From the NCBI GenBank assembly GCA_003245875.1, contig QKBW01000020.1, positions 1-20,051 of the forward strand: a DNA stretch of 20,051 nucleotides, given 5' to 3'. The position numbers were made by a program, and so were the translations under genes. Origin of the DNA: Candidatus Kaiserbacteria bacterium (lineage in GTDB: Bacteria > Patescibacteriota > Minisyncoccia > Phycocordibacterales > UBA918). Shown one piece after another: positions 20,025 to 20,051 of the stretch; position 1 is the stretch's first letter, and every line of letters starts with the position of its first letter. The notes below the pieces were generated by a model. That model had not been told where the DNA came from and did no database searches. It saw nothing but the letters and a program-made list of their open reading frames with translations.

Positions 20025-20051
20025 CAGAAAAATGGCGATGCCATTTTTCTG
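20025..20051. terminator. perfect hairpin at the window end, probable terminator
   Basis: 12-bp perfect arms (20025-20036 and 20040-20051) around GAT, with an A-run in the left arm and a T-run in the right. It lies just upstream of pth, so it would end a gene beyond the window. The stem may extend further than can be seen. Confidence 0.6.

Noticed and set aside
1..20051. CRISPR arrays, insertion sequences, integrases, prophage genes
   Set aside because: No regularly spaced direct repeats, transposase or recombinase motifs were found; the only tandem repeat is the two-unit block at 11236-11287.

Overview
The window looks like a chromosomal segment of a Candidate Phyla Radiation bacterium (Patescibacteria, most likely Parcubacteria-like). 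This is judged from the style of the genes, not from a phylogeny. Supporting signs are an IF-2 reduced to little more than the G domain and domains II-IV, five tRNA genes with no encoded CCA end, several tiny two-helix membrane proteins resembling the CPR 'T4SS pilin' family, an orphan membrane-anchored solute-binding protein, and compact gene spacing. Most housekeeping genes have no visible Shine-Dalgarno (SD) sequence, and many transcription units end in long perfect hairpins.

Layout. 1-341: tRNA-Tyr followed by an unusual structured non-coding tail and a two-way terminator. 354-4393 (minus): a ClpB-type disaggregase and a cysteine desulfurase. 4478-6321 (plus): infB and rbfA, a translation-initiation/ribosome-maturation pair. 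6370-6940: four tRNAs (Leu-UAA on minus; Cys, Leu-UAG and Lys-CUU on plus). 7036-8073 (minus): a TrhO-type tRNA U34 hydroxylase. 8152-9846 (plus): a self-contained unit with a near-consensus promoter, a roughly 165-nt structured leader, an SPFH/band-7 membrane protein, a small membrane-anchored partner and a terminator. 9863-13595 (minus): a cluster of five small two-helix, pilin-like membrane proteins, an orphan solute-binding-like protein and a SAM methyltransferase. 13704-17302 (minus): gyrA, a small single-pass membrane protein and a metallo-beta-lactamase-fold protein with a degraded metal site. 17453-19346 (plus): a 46-aa mini-gene, a long imperfect hairpin, a ribosomal protein S1-like gene with four S1 domains, and a 72-aa mini-gene. 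19411-20004 (minus): peptidyl-tRNA hydrolase.

Much of the window serves translation and protein quality control (infB, rbfA, S1, pth, tRNAs, trhO, probably cysteine desulfurase for tRNA thiolation, clpB). The accessory interest lies in three places: the pilin-like cluster with its orphan binding protein, the SPFH two-gene unit with its structured leader, and the two mini-genes. The mini-genes and the SPFH pair are the only genes with strong SD sequences, and each unit ends in its own terminator. I found no CRISPR array, insertion sequence, integrase or rRNA gene.
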